A DNA stretch of 64,000 bases from Paralvinella palmiformis (Eukaryota; Annelida; Polychaeta; Terebellida; Alvinellidae), in NCBI GenBank assembly GCA_025642065.1, contig JAODUP010000424.1, forward strand, positions 1-64,000. The letters run 5' to 3'. How positions within the stretch are numbered: position 1 is the first letter of the stretch; every line of letters begins with the position of its first letter. The position numbers and the translations under genes were made by a program. This document shows, piece by piece, positions 37,451 to 49,248 of this stretch. The notes beneath the pieces were generated by a model, which did not search any database, was not told the DNA's origin, and saw nothing but the letters and a program-made list of their open reading frames with translations.

Positions 37451-37909
37451 ATTTTTAATCTTCATATTATGATTTAAAGTGATATTTTCAAATAAAAATT
37501 AAGTGTAAACTGTATAAACTGTATATATTTGTTATATTTGATCTCTTTTGTGAGTGTTAATTATGTAAAATAAATTTAATTTAGTAGCCATCTTAGGTTA
37601 CCTTAGTCATAACGAAACAGTTCCTTGTAATTTAAAGTCGTAATTCCAATTTGAATGTGAAGGGATTTTTTAATAAATTCTTTGAAGAAGCAATTGGGGA
37701 GGGGAGATAATTTACACTATAGTACTCCATGATTAACTCCATGAACTACTTCAAATCTACTGCAATGCGTATAACATCCCAGATATAGTACCAGCTCATA
37801 GCATATCTAATTCCACTGAGTTAATCTGTCAACGTGGAAGTTATTAGTACGAAGATCATGGTATGTTTAGCTGGATTCGTGTACATTCAGAATCTGCCGA
37901 TCCGATTGT

Positions 37910-38265
37910 GTGACGTTGTGTGAAGCGTGCTGGGAATACCAAATGCCCACCAACCGTGAAGACTTCCAAGACCCATATGGAGAATCCTGATGTTACCCAG
38001 GTTCATAGCCATCTAGCCGATGTTGATGCGTGAGTTGTTGAGAAATGTCGGCAAGATGTGAAGCAGAAGTCGCGTAACACCAACGATGGAACCAACCAGA
38101 TGCTGAAGTCAAAAGCCCGCATGCCACGCCCTGACACTGGTCAAACGCCTTCTCCGTCGCGTAAGGAGCTGGCCACCAACCTAAAGGCGAGATTCCATAT
38201 ACGCGGTATGCGTTATGCCAATCCGAATGAGACAAAAAATGGAGAACATGCAAACATACGAGCGT
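37910..38265 (+). pseudogene. MULE transposase N-terminal relic (FLYWCH-type)
   Basis: One frame with a single stop gives VTQVHSHLADVDA, then VVEKCRQDVKQKSRNTNDGT, then RMPRPDTGQTPSPSRKELA. This is the linker after the FLYWCH zinc finger in animal Mutator-like elements (H.H..D...........R). No zinc-ligand set is left upstream. The matching C-terminal half is on the same strand at 41845-42625, with a LINE and a MITE lying between. Confidence 0.55.
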
Positions 38266-38512
38266 GATTCCAGATGTGCGACTGCGTATGCGATTTGCGC
38301 CAAAACGGTTCGCTCCATTTTGAGATTGGTACGATCCTGTAAAATTCTGGATTCAACCAACCGATTCGAGTGTCCTGGCAAGTTTTCCTAAGAAAAGTAG
38401 ATCAGAAGGTGAGAGGGGTGTCCGAAAAACATGGATCACGCAATGTCGCATACGCTACAGCAATGTCGGATACGCATTCGGATTCGCATGCCGCATTACG
38501 CATTACACGAAA

Positions 38513-40525
38513 ACAAAGCTGGAGATCCATCATCAGCTATTCAAAGAAAGATGTCGTGAAGTAGGAAAGCTTCTCATCAGATCCAAGAGGGCTTATTATT
38601 CAGACAAGATAGCGGAATGTCGGAACAGTCAAAAATGTCTGTTCAGAATCACTAAGAATTTGATTCTGCCAACCTGTTCATCTGATGAGTACTTGGCCAA
38701 CAAGTTTAGATGTTTCTTCATGAGGAAATTTACAACCATCAGAGACAACATTGATAATCACAAATCTCCAATAAGCGACGCTGTTATGATGAGCGCTGAT
38801 ATTAAATTTGAAGGACAGCCTTTTACAAAACTTGCGCCTGCCACTCAAGACGAGGTACATGATATTATCATTAAGTCTCCCTCAAAATCTTGTGAACTAG
38901 ACCCATTACCTACATACCTGTTGAAAGAAGTGCTGGAATACCTACTGCCTTTGATTACGGCTATTATAAACAAATCACTGGTGGACTCCAAGGTACCGCT
39001 TTCTTTCAAAAAGGCCAATATTAGACCACTGCTGAAGAAGCCAAATCTGGATAAAGAGGAATTGAAAAATTACCGCCCAGTGTCTAATCTGCCTTTCTTG
39101 TCGAAGATCCTGGAGAAGCTGGTGGCTAAGCGGTTGGAGACCCATTTGAGTAGTCACAGACTGCACGATAATCTTCAGTCAGCTTACCGTACCGGTCACT
39201 CTACAGAGACCGCGCTCATGAAGGTCCATCATGACATTGCTGAAGCTTTAGATAGGAAGTGTATGGCAGCATTAGTTCTGCTTGACTTATCTGTTGCTTT
39301 CGATGTCAGAGATCACAAGATCCTTCAAACGCGCCTTGAGTACTCGTTTGGAGTAACCGGAAGTGCCCTCTCCTGAATCAAATCTTATCTGAGTGACAGA
39401 TCTGTGTGTTGCCATAGGAATGACGACATCAGAAGGTAAGTGCCTGAATTTTGGGGTGCCACAAGGATCGGTACTTGGACCACGTAAGTACTGTTTGTAT
39501 TCAAAACCAATTGGTGCGATATGTAGCCGACATAATTTGCTCTACCACTGTTATGCAGATGATACCCAGGTTTATATGGCGATCATGCCCAAAACAACTT
39601 GGTCCGACGTTGCAAGAAATTGGAAGCATGTTTGGCTGATACCAGTACTTGGATGAATGCAAACATACTTAAGTTAAACGAGGAAAAGACAGAGCTCAGG
39701 TTAGGATGAATGACAAATAACGGCTTCAGGTAGGTAATAATACTGTTTTTGTAGCATCGTCAGTGAAGAACTTAGGGGTATATTTTGATACATCCCTGAC
39801 CATGGAGAGGCAAGTAAATGCAATATCCAAAGCCTGTTATTACCAAATTTGTAATATTGGTCATATCAGGCGGTACATCACAATGGATGCTTGCAAAACA
39901 CTGGCACACGCCCTGATAACTTATCGTCTAGATTACGGCAACGCTCTCCTGTCTGGTATTCCAAGCACACTGATCACACGGCTAGAGAGAGTACAGAATT
40001 CTTCTGCCAGGTTAGTCACTCGCACTCATGAAAGAGAACATATAACACCAGTCTTGAACTCCCTGAATTGGCTTCCGGTTATATATAGGTCGCAGTACAA
40101 GATTTTGATGTACACTTTAAGGCACTCCAAGGAACTGCTCAGTACTTAGAGGAACTTGTCGTACCGTATCAGCCGACAAGGTCTCTACAGTCTGAGTCTG
40201 GAGCATTCTTAGCCGTACCAACAACACGTGGAGTGATATACGGTAACAGATGTTTCAGAAAGCCTGCTGCAACCTTATGGAATAATCTTTCAGTAACCAT
40301 CAGAAAGTGCAAGACCCTTGATATGTTCAAAAAGAAGAGAAAAACTAATATTTTTGTTTCAGCTTTTCCTAGCTGAATATATTATGTATTTGGCTGGAAA
40401 GAATTATGTATTTTTAAAGATGTAAATCTGTTACCTCCATATAATTATTTATTGTCAAGCGCCTTAGAGTAACCTTCTTTCAGGTTATATAGGGCGCTAT
40501 ATAAATTTTGTATATTATTATATCC
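38513..40525 (+). mobile_element. CR1/L2-type LINE, 5'-truncated, frameshifted
   Basis: Reverse-transcriptase-bearing non-LTR element. The region before RT begins near 38513 ([20 protein letters not shown]). The RT core is in 38660-39376: [62 protein letters not shown] and [15 protein letters not shown] (A motif). A TGA replaces the expected Trp at 39375. Frames then shift: GVPQGSVLGP near 39455-39485 and HCYADDTQVYM (catalytic YADD) near 39548-39580. The C-terminal part 39763-40149 has SVKNLGVYFDTSL and RLDYGNALLSGIPS, then FRKPAATLWNNLSV near 40255-40295. The 3' end is the family-typical GGGCGCTATATAAAT followed by TTGTATATTATTATA. Dead through several frame breaks. Confidence 0.9.
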
Positions 40526-40595
40526 CGTATATGCAATCTCGGCCCTAAGATCCACAATTTCTCCATTGTGTTCCTTCCATTGGTGTATTACGCAC

Positions 40596-41830
40596 CAGAC
40601 CTGGGGTAATTGTAAAAGTAACGATTAAATTTTTCACAGTAATAGTAAATCTCATTTTGAGAGTAATAGTTATTGTAATAGTTGTTAAAGTAATAGTAAT
40701 CCACTATTACTTTGCTATTACATTTTGTCAGACATAATACTTTTTGCCAGATATGTCACTCCACAGTCAAATCTCACTGTCACCTGATTGGCTGCTCATT
40801 CAAATTATCATTTATAATATTGTTCATTATTGATTCTCTAACTGAGAAGCCACTCCATTTGAAACAGACTAAGCACTGTGTACTTAACCGAATCCAGGTT
40901 GATTACCACAGACTCCCAATTATCCCCCAATTAAATATCTATATCTGGCATCCCTGATTAGTGAATGTTGGCATTACTTATGCCACTGTTTATATATAAG
41001 ATCCCTAGTTTACAGGTCAGCACCATATCTTACAGCTGCTATCACTGCATTACATCTGATATACACATAATCTGATTTTTAATATATTTTATGCTGTATC
41101 TAGGATATTATCAATAATATAGACATCCACATAAAAAAGTATAAATCACAATGGCTAAGGTATCACATCCGAGTCATTTTGAGATGCCTAATAATACCAA
41201 CGTCAACTACAAAGCCAAATGTAATCATTGTGGTTGAAGCATATCAGGCTCAGCCAAGAGTATTTCCAACTTCACCACAATATTTATTTGTAGATTATAA
41301 TTTTTTTCTGCATGTATTATTATTATTATATACCACATTTGAAAAATGACAAGAAAATAAATGTAACAGTAAACACATACCGTAATCTACTATTATAAAC
41401 ATATGAGAGCGCATTCACATTACTATGCAAGGGGCAATTGGTGTATTACCTGGTATTGTTGCTAATCATGCTCATTCAGCCATGACAGGCATATATGGAA
41501 ATTCTTCACCTAATGGGAATTTACTAGTTGTTAAGTGTAACTAGGTAAGGTCAATTGAACAGTGTTGGTTTAATATGTAAATGAAGTTTTGTTTTGTATT
41601 ATTTTATGATGAGAGTGACCCAGTAACATATAAAACTACCAGCACTATCATTACCATTACCAATACCACTAATAATAATAATAATAGCACAAGCAAAAAT
41701 ATAATAGTAATAGTAAGAAATATGAAATATAATAGTAATAGTAATATATTACATTCAATATCAAGTGTAACAGTAATAGCAATACTCAGAAGTAATAGAT
41801 TACATTTCAAAGTAATTGACCCAGGTCTTC
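40596..41830. mobile_element. hAT-like nonautonomous element, AGTAATAGTAAT type
   Basis: The left end is AGACCTGGGGTAATTGTAAA and the right end, reverse-complemented, is GAAGACCTGGGTCAATTACT, a terminal inverted repeat. Both subterminal regions are built of AGTAATAGTAAT-like words (40610-40725 and 41660-41815). About 1.23 kb. The frames inside are low-complexity Asn/Thr strings, not genes. Confidence 0.65.
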
Positions 41831-41844
41831 TACACACTACTCAG

Positions 41845-42625
41845 ACAGATTCAGATGTTTCGTGTTATTGAGGAGCGTGGTTGTGATCCAAGAACCATCA
41901 TGATTGACTCCGAGAGACGTTTTGAGCTGTGTTTGGTAAGACAGGACAAGTCCAGTATTGCTTCTATCACCCGACTCTATATGTCTGGCGTCGTATCCAA
42001 TCTCTGGAACCGCAACACCGATATGAAGAGGACATCGACCTCGGGCTGTTTTGTGGACAAGTCGATGCAGTCGCATTCTTGCCACCAGACGAAATTCAGG
42101 AAGGGATGGAACATCTTCGATCCATTATGACAGATGAAGCAATCGCATTCAGCAAATACTTCGACTCGACCTACGTACGTCTCTGGAGCATAACGCCACC
42201 ATCGTGACAGCCGAATTCCACATCCTGATAGAGTCATCCCACCTCTACAATTTAGATTAACTCCAACCCTCTTCCAACCAAGGAAGTGGAACATGCACCA
42301 GGTAACGTTGGACAACCAGACACGTATAAACAATGTTTGCGAGGCGATGGAAAAACAAGTTTGCCATACTACTGGGATATGGCAATCCATCTATCTGGAA
42401 ATTGATATTGTGTCTGCAGGTGGAGTGTGCTCGTGTGGATTCCATCATACATCAGGACCAGCCTGTGATTCGTCCTGTGTAGCGGATGAAGAAGGTATAT
42501 AGCGAACTCCAGACTCGCCTGGGTCATCTCTGCCAAGACTGCATCGATGAGGGAAAATCCATTCCAGACATGATGCATCCCGATAGCCATAACTTCCGTG
42601 CAGGTCAACCCAATATCTAATGTGT
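41845..42625 (+). pseudogene. MULE transposase C-terminal relic
   Basis: Frames in order: VIEERGCDPRTIMIDSE (catalytic-region Asp context), YCFYHPTLYVWRRIQSLEP, LFCGQVDAVAFLPPDEIQEG, SKYFDSTYV, then WNMHQVTLDNQTRINNVCEA and the tail RMKKVYSELQTRLGHLCQDC near 42484-42545. This is the conserved order of Mutator-like transposases (GC.YH...WRKIQ; LFCG..D.LAFLP; YFD.TYV; WN.H..T....RTNN.CE.WN). Several frameshifts. The usual E.WN is altered to EAME, so the copy is dead. Confidence 0.8.
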
Positions 42626-42887
42626 ATATCGTCATCGTATGTTATGTAATCGGTGTCATTCCACTTAAACGAATTCCATATGGATGACAATGGATAATGT
42701 TCAGCATGGATGAGCTGAAATGGATGATATCCACGTTTTTCCCGAGTATACATAATATGAACTACAGACCTACGACGTCATCAATAAATGATGCAATCAA
42801 CCCGATGTGTATATTGCAATGAAATTGGCATATTTCGTGTTTATTTTGTTTATGTGATATAGCCAAAAAGTCTACCCTGAATATTTC

Positions 42888-43010
42888 CCGTGGCCAAAAC
42901 GTCCATGCGTGAATGGCCAGAGCCAAAACGTCCGTGGCCAAAACGTCCATGCGTGAATGGCCAGAGCCAAAACGTCCGTGGCCAAAAGGCCCGTGGACAA
43001 AACCTCCGTC
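42888..43010. repeat. Tandem repeat of a ~41-bp CGTGGCCAAAACGTCC unit
   Basis: Two near-identical copies start at about 42889 and 42930 (CGTGGCCAAAACGTCCATGC then GTGAATGGCCAGAGCCAAAA). A partial third begins at 42975. Sub-unit structure CCAAAACGTCC repeats within. Frames across it (for example 42890-43135) are repeat-driven and not considered genes. Confidence 0.8.
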
Positions 43011-45231
43011 TATCAGGCTTTATACATAGCCTTTCAAAGCACAAAGTAGGACAAATACCCACCGGACAAATTAGCACCCGACAGATGCACAACAATAAAA
43101 TGTGTGTGTGTGTGTGTGTTTTAGGGTACATATAAAGAGGCAACAAGCATAGAGCATCAACGTATCTAAACATCCTTCGAGACCTAACTCCATAAATCTA
43201 AATACAAATACAACTATACATACATTAATCTAAAAATAAAATGTTCCATACTTCCACATATTGATAGATGTATGCGTATACTAAAATTAAAGCGCCTATC
43301 CACTTGATCTATTTGACCCATGGTCGAGAACAGCGGATTTCAGGCAGATCTCCGTATATGACTTGCTAATCTGTATGAAACTATTCACAATTTCCGTTTG
43401 TTCTGTGGCCAAATCGATACATTTGTTTTTTCTCTCCAGTTGAAGAAGTCACTTTAAAAGACAAATCCAGAAGAAGCCGAACCTCTGCTCGAATATTTTG
43501 ACTCAACATACGTTTTTGGTCAGCTTCATCCACGATGCCATAATGATGTAACCATGTCTGACCAACCATGAACAAATAACATGTGAGGGTTGAAACAACA
43601 GAATTCACACCCTTGTTAGCCAACATCATCTGTTGATAGGAACCCTACAAGTAACCATATGAGTGTGCTTGTCTCACTGAGGTTCACATGCATGGAGAAC
43701 ATGGTGTTAGATCGGAGGAAAATACAAGAAATATTTAAACAGAACTAAAAAAAAAGACTTTGTGGCCACTGTAAACTGTGTTTTCATATGGATGTGTTGC
43801 TAATAAGCGCTAGAATCAGGGATGTATAGAATTGTGTGCGTGTGTGTGTGTGCGCGTGTGCGCGTGTGTCATAAAAATATCAACACAGTGGTTTGGCAAA
43901 TTAACTTTATTTCGTTTTGTGTAATGACAAAATTAAACAGAATATAACATATGCATTTCCTAGACCTTGACAACCATCCACAAGCCTCACCATGGAACCA
44001 ATTATTTATCGATGACATATCTATGGACAATTATGATGTCTTTCAATGGTCAACTCCTGATCATCAAATTGATACGTCAAAATATACAAACTACAAACTT
44101 CTATAGCGCCAAATTCTTGAAAGGAATCGAGTTCAGTAGTGCACCAAGTACACATACCGTGGTGGGGCAATCTCATAGTCAAGGTACATGAAAAATTTGA
44201 TCTTTTATAGATATATTTCTATGATGTATAAAATTTATGAGATACGGGAGAATTTATTTAAGAGTACTTTGTATTGATCACTCTCTCGGTCACTAATTCT
44301 GGTGAGTGCGTGAATAGGTTTTAATGATACATTGGCACAACAAGTCCGGTTGGTCTCTCCTCCTTTTTAGTAGCCTCGTGTTACAACACGTATGAGGACG
44401 CAGTCGGCCAAATCAAAACAGTAAACCCAGAAAATATGGTCAATAATCCTAGAGAATGCATTCACTTTGCACAGACAATTTAACAATTATTCAGTATTGA
44501 CTATTATAATGACATTGTGTTATGACATTCGTGAGTCAATTTAAACAGTAGCCTTCTCTGGCTATATTCAAACCTAGGCAAGCTAACCCGGAAATGTGGT
44601 CTAGAAATATTGATAAAGTATCGATTCCTTCTGATTTTCAGTAATATTAGTTGCTCTCATATGAACTGTGACAGGGTCATCTACATGGCCTGCTGCTTCC
44701 ATGGTTGGCTCCAGACCTCCAGTATATGAGTTCAAACTTTCATCTTGCCTCATTATGTTTGGGGATACTCAGCCCATTTAGCCTATTACATACACAAAGT
44801 AGCCTTAAATCATACACACACATATATAAATATATATATATATATATATATCGAGCCGTGATAGCACATTTACTTAGAGTGTATGACTCATAGCCGAAGG
44901 GTCCAGGAGCTGCAATGCTGTCATGTGGTGACTGGTTCACTCATCCATAATATATATATATATGTATATATGAACTGATAACATTTTATTGTCCCACAAT
45001 GCTTGTGTTAAACTATATATATAAAATTACATATAGATAGGAGTGTTTAGTCTGTAAACTGGTCTCACATAGATTATGTAGTCATGGAGTGTTTTCTAGG
45101 AAAATGAGATAAAAGCCATTTATTGGTGGATGAAACATCCCAGACATATCCAACCCCAACACTTGAGTATACAATTCTATTGGTCAGCAGTTCAGGGCAT
45201 CATCAAAATATTATAAATGAATATGATGCAA

Positions 45232-45265
<34 letters not shown>

Positions 45266-45728
45266 AAATATATGTATGGATGAGTGCTAATCAACTTGTG
45301 TCCATTTTTTTAATATTTTTTGTTTTTGTAGTTGTTTCGTGTTTTTTTCTAAATAAAATGTTTTCTATTTACTTTCAAGTTCAGATCCAAAGCATGATGT
45401 TGTGATATATTGTATATTAATAGGAATAACAGGAACCAATTACAATTGTTGTCAAATTTTTCTTTATTTTCCAGTTACAACATTACAATAAGTTATACCT
45501 GAAACATACATTATTCATAAAATCAATGCATACCAAAATGAGTACCAAAGTAATTACTAAACTAAAAAGCACGTCCTAAATCCACAAATCTGGTAAAATG
45601 CCTTTAACTCTCTGTTAACAATCCTTAAATACATTTATGTTGACAATCCCAACACCAGATGTTCGAAAGATTAAAAATCATATTAGTTCCAATTGCTGAA
45701 AATCATTGCTCAACGCACACACACACAA

Positions 45729-45801
<73 letters not shown>

Positions 45802-46960
45802 ATAGACAATGGGAAAATGAACGCTAAATTATGGTTAATTCCACCAATTGAACACCACAACAGGCGTTTAAATTTACTTTAATATTTCTATGCCATAGCA
45901 CTAACAAAAAGTAGATATGTGTGTGTGTGTGTGCATTCCCCCTCCCCCAGCCACAATAAAGTATTCAATCTGCTGGAAAGGAACCAAAAGATGGATGACA
46001 AAACATATCCGTTTTACCGTAAGATTGACGTTACCATCTTTTACATGTCTTAACCAACCGAATTAAAAAAAGACAGACGTATGTAGGTAAACTACCAAAA
46101 CAACGACACGTCATAATCTCTGTCGGATCAAACTGCAAACACAAATAATCAAACTGCAAATAAAGTAGAGAAAAGGTAGGATTTATATAACTAATTACAT
46201 AGCAATAACATATCAAATGAGACCACTGTCCGACGCTGTCCCTCATCTCTAACCACAGCCACGAAAACCACATAGCAACCAAAACAAACCATTCATTTAA
46301 ATGTTCAAATCTCATTTTAAAGAAAACAGATCATTACAAATGAAATAACGTGTAAAGTGTTCCAGAGAATCTTGAACCAAATACATAAATTGTACCCAAA
46401 AAAACAAACCCACAGAACATAATCAATCACCAGAGATTCTAATTTGAACACCACTATGTTTTATAAATAACATGATTCTCTGTATCTGGAAGTTACATTC
46501 AGTCATCCAGCTGATAACTAAATCAGTCTTCTACGTATTATCAAATTATTATACATTTAACTAATGGCAACATCTTGATATGCTAGTTGACCATATTTAG
46601 CTTTTGCATAACAAAAAAGCTAAGATACACCACAACATGAACATATACATTGTATAATAACTATAGTTTACTAGGTCACACACACACACACACACATACA
46701 TACATACACATACACACATAAACACATGATGATGGCTGTGTGAAGCCTCAGGTATAGAAATGTCTACCAAACAATACACCAGCGTACATCAGTTTAATGC
46801 CAGGCAATAAGTCTGGTTTGGATCTACACGGAGCACCAGTGGACTTGGCCTAAGTAAACAGCTAAATTAAGAAATTGTGAGCCAGATATCTAATTGTATG
46901 ACCATAGCTACGCTGGAACTAATAATGTTCTGTAGTATATAGCATAGTCGTGATACTATA
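43011..46960. other. Intergenic DNA rich in microsatellites
   Basis: No gene recognised. (TG)n lies at about 43101-43120 and 43830-43868, (AT)n at about 44828-44852 and 45234-45262, (CA)n-(TA)n at about 45716-45797, (TG)n at 45918-45933, and (CA)n at about 46677-46697. A repeat pair links 43785-43835 to 18095-18150 (TTGCTAATAAG then GGGATGTATAGAATTGTGTG). The 3'UTR of the propeller gene would be in the right part. Confidence 0.5.
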
Positions 46961-49208
46961 CTAAGATCTAGTTTGGTTTCTCGTGAATGGACCCTCGGGA
47001 GGATCTTCCAAAGAGAAGTCCATAACTGCCAGATTGCCTTTTTCATACACTACTGCCAACAACCCACCAGCCATATAGTCTAGGCCCTGTACTGCATGTG
47101 ATGTTGAGGTTGGCAGTTGTGGGCAGGGGATGTTGAACAGCTTCAAACGTTTGTTGACAGACATTCCAAATATGCATCCCGATTTTGTACCATAAATCAA
47201 GAGGTGGTCATCATCGCTTTGCAAGCTTGTCACTGATGTGACTTGATTGTCATCTTTTTCACACAGACTACAATCCTCCTCCTCTTCTACATCGAGAAAT
47301 TCCTCTACCAATTCACGCATCTGATCCTGAATATTAATGCAAAGGATGGTTTTTTGTTCTTTCATATTCCAGAAGGTTACATTTGGCTGAAATTTGTGAA
47401 AGACTGCAACAAAGTTGCCAACCAGATGGAAATTACGTATCTCCTCAACTGGTACTTGGTACAAGCAAACATACTGCTGACGGTCTTCCTGTCTGAGATC
47501 ATAAACACTAAGACCACTTCTGGAATCAGCAACACCAATCATATTGTGATCATCAGTTCTTTGGACACGGAGAAGGTAAACTGCATTTTTAACAACTTTC
47601 CATGTTTTAACAACTTCCATGGTTTCCAAGTCAACTGATCGAAGGCATGATTCATTAATCTCTGAAATAAAATGCAATCAGTATATGAACAATTAGATTT
47701 AGTGGGTGGGTGAGTGAGTAAGTGACTGTGTGTGCGTGTGTGTTACAGATGTATTACCATTCAGGTAGTATTAATATTAACTATTTTATAGAATAAGATC
47801 ACTGCAAATATTAATCGCAGTTAAGGGAAAGGCACAACAAAACCAAATATTGGGAAGTAGCTAACTATGCAACCGTGTACACCAGATTCAATGTCATTGT
47901 GGAAAAATGCCTAATGGCCATATTTATTTGATTTATGGCTAAATATAATCATTCAGAAGATGATATTTTGATACTGTTATGTCCTCTATATGATTAAACA
48001 AGATCACCATATGCCAGTACAACTACTGCCATAATTCTAACAAGAAAAACAGTCAAATTTAACAAGGTTTGGTTTTGTTGTTCGGGGAGAATCCCCAGGC
48101 TGTCGCTTAATCAGCACAGCCTCTGTTCGAGTGGTTGAGAAACTGCCTCCCCCACCACTCACAGGGGAGCAGTACGGAAAGATGGAGCCGAAATACCCCG
48201 AGGGTGGTCACTGCCAGAGTGTTTTACGTCCTCAGGGGGTTTTTAACGTCCCCCTTTATTTTAAATAATTCAGTGGAGACGGCAGCGCCATTTAACGTGG
48301 TCAGCCACCCACGATGTAGTGAGCCAAGAAATTAATCCCTGGAAAAGTTTCGACCTCTTACGGGGTTCGAACCTGTGACCGTTGGCACCAAGTGCCGGGT
48401 GCTTAACCGCTAGGCCACCTGAGCTCACTAGACAAATTTAACAAAGATTTACCTCTTCTTTTATATGACCACGTGGGCCAATTCCCTAGAAAATATCCCA
48501 TGAACTTAGGTAATACCAGTAACTGGATTCAAACCCCAACCTCATGATCTCCACAGTAGCACACTACCAGTTGTTCTCCAGGAGTGCTAAAACGCCTCTG
48601 GTAATAAGGCAGTCCCTATTTCCGATATTCTTAAAAGGCAATAGTTACCATGGCAATTCAAGGACTACGAATATTAATGCGTAGCCATATAAAGGGCAGG
48701 CACATTCCTCAAACATCCTGATAATAGACATACTGTTTAGATTTTCAAACATAAAAGTTAATTCCTTACCAACTGTAGAGTTTATAGCATTTAAATTATT
48801 GCACAAATCCAGCAATCGCATTGCCTAAGTTGCCAAAATTACAACGACATGAAAAGTACTTTGAAATAAGTGTGTTTGTGAAATAAGATCGAAATTTCCA
48901 AGCAAAGATGTATTCCAAAAAAAGTACTATCTTTTACCTTGCCCTTTTTGGGAAGCATCCTGAGTGGTCCATGACACAGACCAGGCAGAACAACCTGAAA
49001 CACAAAACATTTTTGATCTGATTCATTCCATTTTAGTATACTATATCACGACCATTATTATAATTAGTCAAATCTGAAGAATGTCCTCAGTGTAAGAAAG
49101 GTATGTTATATTTCAACCAATTAACACATTTCTGCTGTGGACAATGGCAATGCATACCTTATAAAGCACCAGAACTAGTCACACCATTCTCAGGAACTGA
49201 ACATTGGT

Positions 49209-49248
<40 letters not shown>

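Noticed and set aside
42880..43000. CRISPR-like array (regular short repeats)
   Set aside because: Unit structure is contiguous tandem repetition without unique spacers, in eukaryotic DNA.
42762..43173. Frames on both strands rich in repeated Trp/Pro/Arg words
   Set aside because: They come from the 41-bp tandem repeat, not from protein-coding selection.
43381..43629. 82-residue minus-strand frame (MMLANKGVNSVVSTLTCYLF)
   Set aside because: No domain, no fitting splice partner, and it lies in transposon-rich DNA. Not distinguishable from chance.
47243..47638. 131-residue plus-strand frame inside the propeller gene
   Set aside because: Antisense shadow of the terminal coding exon on the minus strand.
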